From Terrabacter sp. Root181 (GTDB lineage Bacteria; Actinomycetota; Actinomycetes; Actinomycetales; Dermatophilaceae): a DNA stretch of 64,000 nt. How positions within the stretch are numbered: the first letter of the stretch is position 1; every line of letters starts with the position of its first letter. The notes beneath the pieces were generated by a model. It ran no database searches and had not been told where the DNA came from. It saw only the letters and a program-made list of their open reading frames with translations. The stretch covers positions 1 to 64,000 of the forward strand of contig NZ_LMHU01000010.1 in the NCBI RefSeq assembly GCF_001428505.1, given 5' to 3'. Below, piece after piece: positions 43,768 to 52,271 of the stretch. A program made the translations under genes and the position numbers.

Positions 43768-44238
43768 TCAGTTCAGGACGGCCTTCTCGACGAGCTTCGC
43801 GATGGTCTTCGCGCTGTCGTCGGTCACCTCTTCCAAGGCGTAGGAGGTTGGCCAGAGCCCGCCCTCTTCATCGAGTTTGGCTTGGACGCTAAATCCCAGT
43901 GTCGAATAGCGTGCCTTGTCCAGCAGGCCGCTCCTGAAGAAGACAATGACCTTTCCCCCGGCGTTCGCCCAGCCCGGCTGACCGTAGTAGAGCTTCGGCA
44001 GCAGTTCTGGGGCGGCCTCGGTCACGATCGCGTGAACACGTTCAGCCGTGGAGCGGTCGGGCTGCGGCATTTCGGCGATCTTCGCCTCAAAAGCCGCCGC
44101 ATCGGCTGCCGCCTTTTCCTCAGCGGTGGCGCGGCGGACCTCGGCCTTCAGCTCCGCCGCGCGGGCCCTCATCGCGGTTCGCTCCTCCTCAGAGAATCGC
44201 CCTTCCTGATTCTTCTTAGCGTTCGCCGCGCCGCTCAT
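43768..44238 (-). CDS. DUF1801-domain protein
   Basis: 156 residues from ATG 44238 (MSGAANAKKNQEGRFSEEER). An N-terminal Lys/Glu-rich helix (RTAMRARAAELKAEVRRATA) precedes a DUF1801/YdhG-like domain: VHAIVTEAAPELLPKLYYGQ, PGWANAGGKVIVFFRSG and the late TLGFSVQAKLDEEGGLWPTS. The family includes a frataxin-like iron chaperone in Bacillus, but most members are uncharacterised. The locus is in the accessory patch, with an isolated promoter. Confidence 0.85.
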   Translation of the reverse strand: MSGAANAKKNQEGRFSEEERTAMRARAAELKAEVRRATAEEKAAADAAAFEAKIAEMPQPDRSTAERVHAIVTEAAPELLPKLYYGQPGWANAGGKVIVFFRSGLLDKARYSTLGFSVQAKLDEEGGLWPTSYALEEVTDDSAKTIAKLVEKAVLN

Positions 44239-44380
44239 TCCTTGGCCGTCCCCTCGTCCGACTTGGTTGCTGACGACGGTAGACCACCTCGGCGTGCGAG
44301 CGAAGAGTGCAGAAGCGTCTACGACCACCCGAAGAGTGATCCAGTCTGCTGGCCTCCCATCCTCAGCTGGCGCGTTGAAG

Positions 44381-44549
44381 ACGGGACGCCCGGTCATGGC
44401 ACCCCTTTAGGTCAAGACATGTTGGGGGCTGGGTTCTACGCTGGGTGGTGGCGGGTCCGGGAAGTGGCTTGTCCGAAGAGCCGGTGTGGGGTTGTGAGCC
44501 GGTCGCGCTGGAGTCAGAGTCGTTGCCCCGGTGCCCTCCCGGGCCCGTC
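44381..44549. repeat. Dispersed repeat copy A
   Basis: Starts with GACGGGACGCCCGG and continues through GTCAAGACATG (44411) and CCGGGAAGTGGCTTG to GTGCCCTCCCGGGC (ending near 44544). A related stretch of somewhat different length is at 46678-46852 (copy B), sharing GTCAAGA, GTCCGGGAA, the CGCGCTGGA word and GTGCCCTCCCGGGC in the same order. Confidence 0.5.
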
Positions 44550-44566
44550 ACCTCACCTGTCACCTC

Positions 44567-45059
44567 ACTCGGGTGGAGGGCGAGGTCGCGTCGGGTCCCG
44601 CCGGTGTCCAAGGCCTGCCGCCGGCTCAACAGGCTACGGTCGTGGCGGCCTATGCCGACACGCTTCAGTACGTGTTCGCCTCCGCCATCCCCGTCGCGGT
44701 GCTGGCCTTCGTGGTCGCCTTGTTCCTGAAGCAGGTCGCGATGCGGGGGCTGACTCAGCCAGGGGCTTCCGAGATCGGACCGGCCTTCGCGATCCCGGAC
44801 CGGCGCTCGGCGCAGGAGCAGCTCGAGGGCCAGGTCGTGCGGCGCGGACAGTCGGGTGGAGCTGACAGACCGGGGCCGCGAGCAGTTCTGCGCGTTCGTG
44901 CGAGAGCTCTGGCAGTGGCTGGTCGTCGAGGTGGAGCTCGCCAACGGTGGGCCGCTCGACGAGCAGGGCCGCGAGGATCTGCGCACCATCGCCCGACGTC
45001 AGATGCTCTCCCACGACCCCGTCACCGAACCGAAGGAGCTTGCGCAGGCCGGCGCCTAG
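44567..45059 (+). pseudogene. 3' fragment of an MFS (DHA2) exporter with attached MarR-like tail
   Basis: VEGEVASGPAGVQGLPPAQQ then ATVVAAYADTLQYVFASAIP and VAVLAFVVALFLKQVAMRG form the last transmembrane helix and end of EmrB/QacA-type exporters. After a frameshift near 44845 the next frame reads SRVELTDRGREQFCAFVREL and LANGGPLDEQGREDLRTIAR to a stop at 45059, reminiscent of MarR-type helices. The N-terminal ~450 residues of the transporter are absent. Confidence 0.6.
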
Positions 45060-45259
45060 CTGTCGGCACTCTCTCTGGGCCCCTATGTACAGGGGCAGCA
45101 GCAACTGTTGGCAGCCAAGGTCGAGAACCCGGCGGCCTGCGGCATCTGCTTCTCGGCGAGGACGCCCCGACGAGGCGGATGACGGCGGGATGACCCGGCC
45201 GGCCCGTCGGATCGGCTCAACTCTTGCGGTGCCGCAGTTACTGCGCCTACGATCGTTGG

Positions 45260-45685
45260 ATGAACGACGACGCACTGCGGCCCCTCCCGGCCGAGACGGA
45301 GCAGGCCCTGCGCACCGCGGTCGACGCCGCGCGCGAGGCGCTCGACCGTGCCGACGCCTCCCGCCCCCTCGACGCGCTGCCGCTTCTGCGAGCCGCCCAG
45401 GAGCACCTGACATCCGCTGTCGACGAAGCGATGGCGGCGGTCCTCGTGGCCGAGGGCGGCACGATCCGGACCGCCGGCGCCCTGGCCGGGCTGTCGGAGA
45501 ACGCCGTCGGGCCGCGCCTGGCCCGCACCAGCCTGCTCGGCGCCTACGGCTCCGAGGCCGGACGCGTCACCGCCGCCGGCGTCGAGCGTGCCCGCTACGA
45601 CCTCGAGGAAGGACGCCACCGGCCCGCGTCCGAGGCGTCGGATCGCCCGCTGCGCTTCCGCGCCCGCCGTCGCAGCAGCACCTGA
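45260..45685 (+). CDS. Small alanine-rich hypothetical protein
   Basis: 141 residues from ATG 45260, which follows TACGAT (45248-45253) by six nucleotides. The protein is helical and Ala/Leu-rich (TAVDAAREALDRADASRPLD, LPLLRAAQEHLTSAVDEAMA), then RTAGALAGLSENAVGPRLAR, which resembles a short helix-turn-helix. The C-terminus is basic (RFRARRRSST). I do not recognise it. It lies 36 nt before the VWA gene and may form a pair with it. Confidence 0.65.
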   Translation: MNDDALRPLPAETEQALRTAVDAAREALDRADASRPLDALPLLRAAQEHLTSAVDEAMAAVLVAEGGTIRTAGALAGLSENAVGPRLARTSLLGAYGSEAGRVTAAGVERARYDLEEGRHRPASEASDRPLRFRARRRSST

Positions 45686-45721
45686 GGATCACCAGCCCAG
45701 CCCGACCACGGAGGAGACGTC

Positions 45722-46375
45722 ATGACGAACCCGAACCTCACGCACCTCTACTTCCTGCTCGACCGCAGCGGGTCGATGCAGTCGATCAAGGACGACACCG
45801 AGGGCGGCTTCGACGCGTTCATCGCCGAGCAGCGCAGCCAGCCCGGCGACTGCCGGGTCACCCTGGCGCAGTTCGACGACCAGTACGAGGAGGTCTACCA
45901 GGACGTACCCGTGGCCGACGTGCCGCCGCTGTCCCTGTCACCACGCGGGTCCACCGCGTTGCTCGACTCCATCGGGCGCCTCCTCGGCGAGGCCGGAACC
46001 CGCCTCGCCGCCCTGCCCGAGCACGAGCGGCCAGGCGTCGTCATCGTCGGCATCATGACCGACGGCCACGAGAACTCCTCGCACGAGCTCACCCACGCCC
46101 AGGTCAAGGCGCTCATCGAGCGGCAGACCTCCGAGTACGCGTGGCAGTTCCTCTACATGGGCGCCGACCAGGACGCCATCGAGGTCGGGTCGAGCATCGG
46201 CGTCGCCGCCGCCAACTCGATGACCTACGGCCGCGGCCGGGTCGCCGCTGCCATGGCCGCCACCTCGCGCAACATCGGGCTGACCCGCTCGGCCGTCGCC
46301 GCGGGCGCCTCCGCCAAGGATGCGGCCGTACACCTCGCCTTCGACGACGAGCAGCGTCGAGCCGCCACCGAGTGA
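45722..46375 (+). CDS. VWA-domain protein
   Basis: 217 residues: LTHLYFLLDRSGSMQSIKDD carries the MIDAS DxSxS motif, and the Thr and Asp sites are GSTALLDSIGRLL and IMTDGHENSSHELTHAQVKA. The C-terminal half (WQFLYMGADQDAIEVGSSIG and VAAANSMTYGRGRVAAAMAA) is typical of stand-alone bacterial VWA proteins that are found in accessory or phage-like DNA. A GGAGGAGACGTC site precedes ATG. No partner AAA-ATPase is present. Confidence 0.88.
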   Translation: MTNPNLTHLYFLLDRSGSMQSIKDDTEGGFDAFIAEQRSQPGDCRVTLAQFDDQYEEVYQDVPVADVPPLSLSPRGSTALLDSIGRLLGEAGTRLAALPEHERPGVVIVGIMTDGHENSSHELTHAQVKALIERQTSEYAWQFLYMGADQDAIEVGSSIGVAAANSMTYGRGRVAAAMAATSRNIGLTRSAVAAGASAKDAAVHLAFDDEQRRAATE

Positions 46376-46499
46376 CGCGTCACGGGCCATCACCGGGAGG
46401 CACGTCAAGCCTGATCGCCCTCCTCGCGGTCCAGCTGCCTTCGTACGACGCCCACATCGTCGTATTGAGGACGGGACGCCCGGAGCATGCCGCGAAGAG

Positions 46500-46640
46500 C
46501 TAGAAGGACGGGGTCGAGGTCCCGTCAGCGAATGACTCCAACTCGCCGGCGAACAACTCGAGGAAGCCCGCGAAGGAGGGCGCGATGTGCCGTACCTGGC
46601 CGTTCTTGGCCACTCCCAGCACTCCCTCGCTCTCTTGAGA
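46500..46640 (-). pseudogene. C-terminal scrap of a SMI1/KNR4-like protein
   Basis: Reading leftward from ~46640: SEGVLGVAKNGQVRHIAPSF, AGFLELFAGELESFADGT and STPSF to TAG 46502-46500. xVxxLAxSFxxFLExL is the usual C-terminus of SUKH proteins. The N-terminal part is missing. A second trace of polymorphic-toxin immunity genes in the window. Confidence 0.4.
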
Positions 46641-46677
46641 CCCGCCGCCTGAACGTCCGGAACTGGCTCACCTCTGT

Positions 46678-46852
46678 GTCAAGAGGCCGACGCGCGAGCC
46701 TTTGGGGCCGCGGCTTTTCGGGGTGGCGGGGTCGGGCGTACGTTCGGTGTTGCCCGTCCGGGAAACGGCTGTCGGAAGGGTGGATGTGCGGGTACAGGTC
46801 GACCGCGCTGGATCGAGGAGTCGCCCGCAGTGCCCTCCCGGGCGCGTGTCGG
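46678..46852. repeat. Dispersed repeat copy B
   Basis: Related to 44411-44544: begins GTCAAGAG, contains GTCCGGGAAACGGCT (46756-46770) and ACCGCGCTGGA (46802-46812), and ends GTGCCCTCCCGGGC (46830-46843). It abuts the 3' end of pmt and may also act as its terminator region. Confidence 0.5.
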
Positions 46853-46857
46853 CTGGC

Positions 46858-48462
46858 TCAGACCCAGCTGGGGAACCACATCCGGGCCTGCCACTCCGAC
46901 AGCGGGATGACGTCGGCGACGTAGATCGGGTGGAAGAACGCGAAGAGCCCGATCGTGAGGAGGACGAACGCACCCATGACGCCGTAGCCGATGCGGCGGC
47001 GGGTCAACGACGACTCCCGGCCTCCGACGATGAGGCCGAGGACGTAGACGCACGCCAGCACCACCCACGGGACGAAGGCGACCTCGTAGAAGGAGTAGAT
47101 GGTGCGGTTGCCGAGGAAGAACCACGGCAGGTAGCCGGCGAAAAGGCCGCAGAGGATCGCGCCGGCCCGCCAGTCGCGGCGCAGGGCCCACATGAAGAGC
47201 AGCACGAAGACCGCGAGCGCCGCGCCCCACCAGATGGAGACGGTGCCGAGCGAGGTGATCGCCTTGCTGCACTGGTCGACGAGGCACCCGTCGGCGCCCT
47301 TCTTGGGTCCCTCGTAGAAGAACGACGTCGGCCGCCCCTGGATGAGCCAGGACCACGGGTTGGTCTGGTAGGGGTGCGAGGAGGTGATCGCCTGCGTCGA
47401 GGCGTACATCTGCTGGTGGTAGGCCCAGAGCGAGCGCCACCAGTCGGGCAGCCAGCCGTAGTCGGTGTCCGGGTTGTTCTGGGCCCACGTGCGGAACGAG
47501 CCGCCCTTGGTGAGGATCCAGCCCGTCCAGCTCGCCACGTAGGTGACGACAGCGGTGACGACGAGCTGCGCGAACGCATACGGCCCGTCCTTGGCGACGC
47601 CGGCGGCGCCCCAGCCGCGCACGCCGGCGGCACGGCGCGCGCCGACGTCCCAGAGGACCGTGAGCACCCCGAAGAAGACGAGGAAGTAGAGCCCCGACCA
47701 CTTCACGCCGGCCGAGAGGCCCAGCATGATGCCGGCGACCCAGCGCCAGGGCCGCCAGCCGAGCCACGGACCCAGCCACGACGTCGCGGCGCGGGCGCGG
47801 TCACCGACCTTGCGGGCGAGCACCTCGCGGGCTTGGTCGCGGTCGATGAGGAGGGCACCGAACGCGGCGAGCCCGAAGAACATGACGAAGATGTCGAGCA
47901 GCCCGGTGCGCGAGTGGACGAAGTGGTGGCCCTCGAAGGCGAGCAGCGCGGCCGCCACGGTGCCGAGGAGGTCGGACCGGAAGAGCCGGCGCGCGATCCG
48001 CCCGAGCATGAAGATCGAGATCGTCCCGGCGAGGGCGACGGCGAAGCGCCAGCCGAAGGAGTTGAGGATGCCGAAGGGCGTCTCGCCCCAACCGATGAGC
48101 CACTTGCCGACGGGCGGGTGGACGACGAAGTCGCCCTCGATGCCGTAGACCATCGGGTCGTTGGCGGTGAAGTGCTGGTCGACCTGGTTGGCCTGTTGAA
48201 GCACGTCGTCGTTCTTCATCTCGAACCAGTAGAGGACCATCGACCAGCCCTGCTTGACGTAGTACGTCTCGTCGAAGACCAGCTGGTGCGGGGCGCCCAC
48301 GTGCCAGAAGCGCATGACGCCGCCGACGAGCATGAAGAAGAGGGGCCCGGCCCAGCCGAGCCACGCGATGCGGCCGGCGGTGCGGCGGGTCAGTCGGAAG
48401 TCGTCGGCCGGGTCCCCGAGCAGGCGAGCGCGCACCTGTCTGGCCGAGTTCATGGGCGACAT
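46858..48462 (-). CDS. pmt: Protein O-mannosyltransferase
   Basis: 534 residues, GT39 family with about 11 transmembrane helices. The catalytic acidic pair is in HQLVFDETYYVKQGWSMVLY, and other marks are GDFVVHPPVGKWLIGWGE, ALLAFEGHHFVHSRTGLLDI and SWTGWILTKGGSF with ITSSHPYQTNPWSWLIQGRP. It transfers mannose from polyprenyl-phosphate-mannose to secreted proteins. In actinobacteria it is normally next to and divergent from rsmI; here about 7.9 kb intervenes. Confidence 0.95.
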   Translation of the reverse strand: MSPMNSARQVRARLLGDPADDFRLTRRTAGRIAWLGWAGPLFFMLVGGVMRFWHVGAPHQLVFDETYYVKQGWSMVLYWFEMKNDDVLQQANQVDQHFTANDPMVYGIEGDFVVHPPVGKWLIGWGETPFGILNSFGWRFAVALAGTISIFMLGRIARRLFRSDLLGTVAAALLAFEGHHFVHSRTGLLDIFVMFFGLAAFGALLIDRDQAREVLARKVGDRARAATSWLGPWLGWRPWRWVAGIMLGLSAGVKWSGLYFLVFFGVLTVLWDVGARRAAGVRGWGAAGVAKDGPYAFAQLVVTAVVTYVASWTGWILTKGGSFRTWAQNNPDTDYGWLPDWWRSLWAYHQQMYASTQAITSSHPYQTNPWSWLIQGRPTSFFYEGPKKGADGCLVDQCSKAITSLGTVSIWWGAALAVFVLLFMWALRRDWRAGAILCGLFAGYLPWFFLGNRTIYSFYEVAFVPWVVLACVYVLGLIVGGRESSLTRRRIGYGVMGAFVLLTIGLFAFFHPIYVADVIPLSEWQARMWFPSWV

Positions 48463-48520
48463 CGTATGCAGTGTGGCTGGGTGGGGTGTGCAGCCCGCCG
48501 CAGGAGGCGCGCACGGACGG

Positions 48521-49396
48521 TCAGATCGAGACTCCGCGTGCCCGCAGCACCGAGTAGCCGACGAAGGCCACCGTGTCGAGGAGCGCGTGGCAGACGACGA
48601 GTGGCATGACGCGCCGGGTGCGCACGAAGACCAGCCCGAGGACGAGGCCCATGACGATGTTGCCGGCGAATCCGCCGAAGCCCTGGTAGAGGTGGTAGCT
48701 CCCGCGGATCAGGGCCGAGAGCCCGATGACGAGCGGCCACGACCACCCCGTCTGGCGCCACCGGGTGAAGAGGTAGCCGACCATGACGACCTCCTCGAGG
48801 AGGGCGTTCTCGACGGCCGCCAGGACGAGCACCGGCGCCGACCACCACACGGCCTCGAGGTTCGCGGCCGACACCTGGGTGTTGATGCCGATGGCCTTGG
48901 CGAGGAAGTAGAACGCCAGCCCGGGGATGCCGATGACGGCGGCGAGCCCGAGCCCGCGCAGCAGGTCGCGCCCCGGCTCCCGGCGGTCGAGGCCGACGAA
49001 GTGGCCGGCCCGCACGTCGACGGCGGGCCGGCGGATGTGGTTGAGCAGGTAGAGGGCGAGGGCGACGGCGACGAGGGGCAGCACGATGCCGGCGAGCTGG
49101 TAGGCGAGGTCGAGCCAGGGCCGCCCCGGGGTCGCCGACTGGTTCATCGCCGTCGTCTGCTGCGACAGCGGGACCGGGCGGCTCAGCTTCTCGATGATGC
49201 TGAGCACGGCGTAGACGGCCGACGACCCGAGACTCACACCGAGGACGAGGACCGTCTCCCAGCGCAGCCCGCGGCGCGCAGCCGGGTCGGTGACAGGTGA
49301 CGGGTCCCGTGGCGAGGGCCGGGACAGGAACCGCGCGAGGGGCCCGCCGCTCTGGGCGGGAGCCTGGGTCGGGGCCGCGCCGGCGTCGCTCGACAT
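48521..49396 (-). CDS. CPBP-family intramembrane metalloprotease
   Basis: 291 residues with a hydrophilic N-terminus (Pro/Ala-rich), then seven or eight transmembrane helices. Motif 1, ENALLEEVVMVGYLFTRWRQ (EExxxR), motif 2, LIRGSYHLYQGFGGFAG (xxxH), and motif 3, VCHALLDTVAF, are intact, so it should be an active glutamic-type Rce1/CPBP protease. The substrate is unknown. Confidence 0.93.
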   Translation of the reverse strand: MSSDAGAAPTQAPAQSGGPLARFLSRPSPRDPSPVTDPAARRGLRWETVLVLGVSLGSSAVYAVLSIIEKLSRPVPLSQQTTAMNQSATPGRPWLDLAYQLAGIVLPLVAVALALYLLNHIRRPAVDVRAGHFVGLDRREPGRDLLRGLGLAAVIGIPGLAFYFLAKAIGINTQVSAANLEAVWWSAPVLVLAAVENALLEEVVMVGYLFTRWRQTGWSWPLVIGLSALIRGSYHLYQGFGGFAGNIVMGLVLGLVFVRTRRVMPLVVCHALLDTVAFVGYSVLRARGVSI

Positions 49397-49462
49397 GGCG
49401 TCACTGTAGCCGCGCGGCCGACTCCGCCCACGGGAGCGCCGGGCCGCCGTAGGGTCCTGTGC

Positions 49463-50200
49463 ATGTCATTGCTGACGGGCTGGTCCCGCGGGTCGTTCGC
49501 CGAGGACGGATTCGCCTACCCCGTCTACGAGCGTGGCGTGGGACCGGGGATCGTCGTCGTGCACGAGAGCCCGGGCCTGACCCCCGAGGTCATCGAGCTG
49601 GGTGACGAGCTCGTCGAGGACGGCTTCACCGTGACGATGCCGCACCTGTTCGGCTCGTCGCACGCACCGCCGCGCACGTGGGAGGCGATGCGAGTCGTGC
49701 CGCGTCTCTGCGTCACCCGCGAGTTCACGATGTTCGCGACCGGCCGCACCGCGCCGCTCGCCGGGTGGCTGCGTGCGCTCGCGCGGGACCTGCACGTCCG
49801 CGCGGGCGGTCCGGGGGTGGGCGCGATCGGGATGTGCGTGACCGGCGGGTTCGCGCTCGCCATGATGGTCGACCCCGTCGTGGTCGCACCGGTCGTCGCC
49901 CAGCCGGCGACACCCCTGCCGCTGGGCCGTCGGCGGGCGGCAGACATCAACCTGGATGCCTCGGACCTCGAGGCGGTGCGACGCCGTGTCGCGCAGGGAT
50001 GCCCGGTGCTCGGCGTCCGATACCGCGGTGACTGGGCCACGGGGACGCGGTTCGAGACGTTGCGTCGTGAGCTCGGCGACGGCTTCATCGCGGTGGAGCT
50101 CGACGGCCACGACCACGCGACCCTCACGGACCACAAGCACCCGGAGGCGGTCGCGGCCGTCCGAGAGTTCTTCCGGGAGCGCCTTCTTCCGCCGGACTGA
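49463..50200 (+). CDS. Dienelactone hydrolase-family protein
   Basis: 245 residues with an alpha/beta-hydrolase fold. GIVVVHESPGLTPEVIELGD precedes the nucleophile elbow GVGAIGMCVTGGFALAMM, with Cys as the nucleophile, and the catalytic His in LDGHDHATLTDHKHPEAV. Dienelactone hydrolases open muconolactone-type rings; the physiological substrate is unknown. ATG 49463 is 7 nt after TAGGGT (49450-49455), a leaderless layout. Confidence 0.88.
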   Translation: MSLLTGWSRGSFAEDGFAYPVYERGVGPGIVVVHESPGLTPEVIELGDELVEDGFTVTMPHLFGSSHAPPRTWEAMRVVPRLCVTREFTMFATGRTAPLAGWLRALARDLHVRAGGPGVGAIGMCVTGGFALAMMVDPVVVAPVVAQPATPLPLGRRRAADINLDASDLEAVRRRVAQGCPVLGVRYRGDWATGTRFETLRRELGDGFIAVELDGHDHATLTDHKHPEAVAAVREFFRERLLPPD

Positions 50201-50259
50201 GCCGAGTCGCGGACGAAACTCTTTGGCGCACAAGGCGGGCGGCGGCATACGGTCTCGGC

Positions 50260-50640
50260 ATGTCCTCCTCGCTGCGCCCTGTCCTCCGGACCCGTCTGAC
50301 CACGGCGATGCGCGAGCGTGACCGCGCGGCCGTCAGCGCGCTCCGCAGCGCGGTGGCCGCGATCGAGAACGCCGAGGCCGTGCCCGTCCATGACGGGCCG
50401 ACCCCGACCGCGTCGGCTGACGTGGCCGGAGCGGCCGTCGGGCTCGGCGCGACGGAGGCGCAGCGGCGCCTGCTGGGCGAGGACGCCGAGCGCTCGCTCG
50501 TCCTCGCCGAGGTCCAGTCGCTCGTCGAGGCGGAGGCCGCGTATGCCGCTGCGGGAGACCGTGATCGGGCGCAGTCGGCGGCGGTCGGGATCGCCGTTCT
50601 CACGGCCGTTCTCGACGAGGTGGGTCACGACTCCCACTGA
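50260..50640 (+). CDS. GatB/YqeY-domain protein
   Basis: 126 residues: SLRPVLRTRLTTAMRERDRA, AVSALRSAVAAIENAEAVPV and LAEVQSLVEAEAAYAAAGD, matching YqeY proteins, although the second half is shorter than usual and lacks the C-terminal hairpin of full YqeY. TACGGT (50248-50253) lies six nt before ATG, overlapping the octamer GGCATACG. Confidence 0.8.
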   Translation: MSSSLRPVLRTRLTTAMRERDRAAVSALRSAVAAIENAEAVPVHDGPTPTASADVAGAAVGLGATEAQRRLLGEDAERSLVLAEVQSLVEAEAAYAAAGDRDRAQSAAVGIAVLTAVLDEVGHDSH

Positions 50641-50660
50641 CTGCCGTTCTCCACAGGGCC

Positions 50661-50679
50661 GGTGCACAAGCTGTGCACC
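50661..50679. promoter_or_regulatory. Palindrome GGTGCACA-AGC-TGTGCACC
   Basis: Perfect 8-bp arms around AGC, 20 nt after the YqeY stop, at the start of a 371-nt stretch (50641-51011) in which I see no gene. Several CTGTGGA words and a GGAGGGGGATAGAAAT tract follow. Confidence 0.35.
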
Positions 50680-50947
50680 CTCGGCTCGGTAGTGTGGAGA
50701 AGGGGCCCACTTCTGTGGACGACACGCCGCCCGCCTGTGGACCGTCGAAGAGTTTTGCGAAAGCCCTTGCGGACCTCGCCGGAGGGGGATAGAAATCTCT
50801 CACGCCCTCCCCTCGGGGAGAGCGGGACAACTCGGAGACGAGGGTCCACACGGTGGGGCGACCCACTGCGGCAGCCGGGTGACGAGGCGGCCGGGACCGG
50901 AGACGACGAGGAGTCGATCGGGAGCGTCACCATCGACCGGTCACCCA

Positions 50948-50984
50948 GAAGGGCCCTTGAGACTCATACTCCCAAGGGCCCTTC
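50948..50984. terminator. Terminator hairpin downstream of the DinB genes
   Basis: GAAGGGCCCTTG (50948-50959) and CAAGGGCCCTTC (50973-50984), a perfect 12-bp stem, with CCTTT after it on the plus strand. It serves the leftward DinB genes and possibly any rightward transcript. Confidence 0.8.
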
Positions 50985-51011
50985 GCCTTTGTCCTGCAAC
51001 GGCGCTCGCGT

Positions 51012-51620
51012 TCAGGCGCTCGTGGTGGCCGCCGGGCGCCACGGCTTGAGCCACGGCGTCTCGGGCCATCCCTCTCGCGCGGCCACGAGCTCGTACATCG
51101 TCGCGCCGTCGATCGACTCGCGGATGATGTCGGCGTGCCCGGCATGGCGTGCGAGCTCCTCGACGAGGTGCATCGCGACCCAGCGCACCGACCAGGCATC
51201 GACGTCCTTCGGGAACCACGGGGCGTCGCGCGGCACGGGTACTGCGGCGCCGAGGTCGGCACACCGCAGGACGTCGCGGGTGACGTCACCCTGCGACGCC
51301 AGCGCGGCGAGGAGCGACTCGAGGGTGTCGCCGCCGGTGACGCGGAAGTCGTCACCCCAGGCGGTCGCCTGCTCCTCGACTGAGCGGTCGGGCGGCGCCG
51401 GCGCGTCCGGCGCCGCGGCCATCCGCTCCGTCCACCCGCGCTCGCAGGTGGTGACGTGCTTGACGAGCCCGCCGATGCTCAGGGTGCCGGCGGTCGGTGC
51501 GATCCGGATCTGCTCCTCGGTGAGGCCGTGGGAGACGGAGACGAAGGCGTCGCGCTGCTGGTCGAGGTAGGCGATGAGACTCTCGCGCTCGTCGGCGACG
51601 GGTGGGACGTTTGCGGCCAT
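51012..51620 (-). CDS. DinB-fold protein (DUF664-like)
   Basis: 202 residues. The histidine ligands of the DinB metal site are in IGGLVKHVTTCERGW and AMHLVEELARHAGHADIIRE. The start ESLIAYLDQQRDAFVSVSHG is a common DUF664 beginning. Such proteins are predicted thiol (mycothiol)-dependent transferases. It follows the other DinB gene by 14 nt. Confidence 0.88.
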   Translation of the reverse strand: MAANVPPVADERESLIAYLDQQRDAFVSVSHGLTEEQIRIAPTAGTLSIGGLVKHVTTCERGWTERMAAAPDAPAPPDRSVEEQATAWGDDFRVTGGDTLESLLAALASQGDVTRDVLRCADLGAAVPVPRDAPWFPKDVDAWSVRWVAMHLVEELARHAGHADIIRESIDGATMYELVAAREGWPETPWLKPWRPAATTSA

Positions 51621-51634
51621 GGCTGCTCCTGCCC

Positions 51635-52210
51635 TCAGTCGTTGCGGTGGGCGTAGAGGTCACGGAGCAGGGCGATCTCGGCCCCGTGGTGGATGAGCTC
51701 CCGGTTGATGTGCAGCACGAGCTCGACCCGCGGGTGCTCGGCCCACGGGCCCTCGCTCGGGCCGCACGGTTCGGCGAGGGCCTCCTCGTCCCAGCCCCGG
51801 GCGCCGGCGGTCCACGCCGCGAAGGCCGCGTCGACCTGGGCCAGCGCCTCGTCGGCCGTGCCGGCGTAGTCGAAGGTGAGGTAGTCGACGTCGGGTCCGC
51901 CGAAGTGGCTGTGCACGCGGGCGCCCAGCACCCCGACGATGACGTGGGCGAGCCGCCACGCGATCGTCGTCATGGGCGCGGGGACGGGCTCCGGATGGGC
52001 GAAGTCGATCGTCAGCTCTCCGCTCCCGCCCTGGATCTCGGTCGCTCCCTGGCCGCGGGGATGGACGTTCCAGGCCCCTGGGGTGGGCTCCCAGAGGTAC
52101 TCGTCGTCGGTGAGGCCCTCGAAGCGCGGGCGCAGCTGGTTGGTCCAGTGCCGCGCGGCCTGGTCGACGAGGGCGGAGGTCCAGTCGATGGAGGTCTGTG
52201 TCGTGGTCAT
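51635..52210 (-). CDS. DinB-fold protein, first gene of the pair
   Basis: 191 residues: WTNQLRPRFEGLTDDEYLWE, TTIAWRLAHVIVGVLGARV and LVLHINRELIHHGAEIALLR, with three histidines in the usual DinB ligand positions. It is divergent from a WYL regulator, with a palindrome between, so the pair is probably under that regulator's control. Confidence 0.88.
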   Translation of the reverse strand: MTTTQTSIDWTSALVDQAARHWTNQLRPRFEGLTDDEYLWEPTPGAWNVHPRGQGATEIQGGSGELTIDFAHPEPVPAPMTTIAWRLAHVIVGVLGARVHSHFGGPDVDYLTFDYAGTADEALAQVDAAFAAWTAGARGWDEEALAEPCGPSEGPWAEHPRVELVLHINRELIHHGAEIALLRDLYAHRND

Positions 52211-52233
52211 GGCTCGAGCCTCGCAGCCATATA

Positions 52234-52248
52234 GGACAGATTCTGTCC
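52234..52248. promoter_or_regulatory. Perfect palindrome between DinB genes and WYL regulator
   Basis: GGACAGA-T-TCTGTCC lies in the 61-nt divergent intergenic region. On the minus strand a -10-like TATATG follows at 52233-52228, so a bound regulator would block the DinB promoter. It is the natural operator candidate for the adjacent YafY-type regulator. Confidence 0.6.
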
Positions 52249-52271
52249 GCAGAGGCTGTCATGCTGGCATC

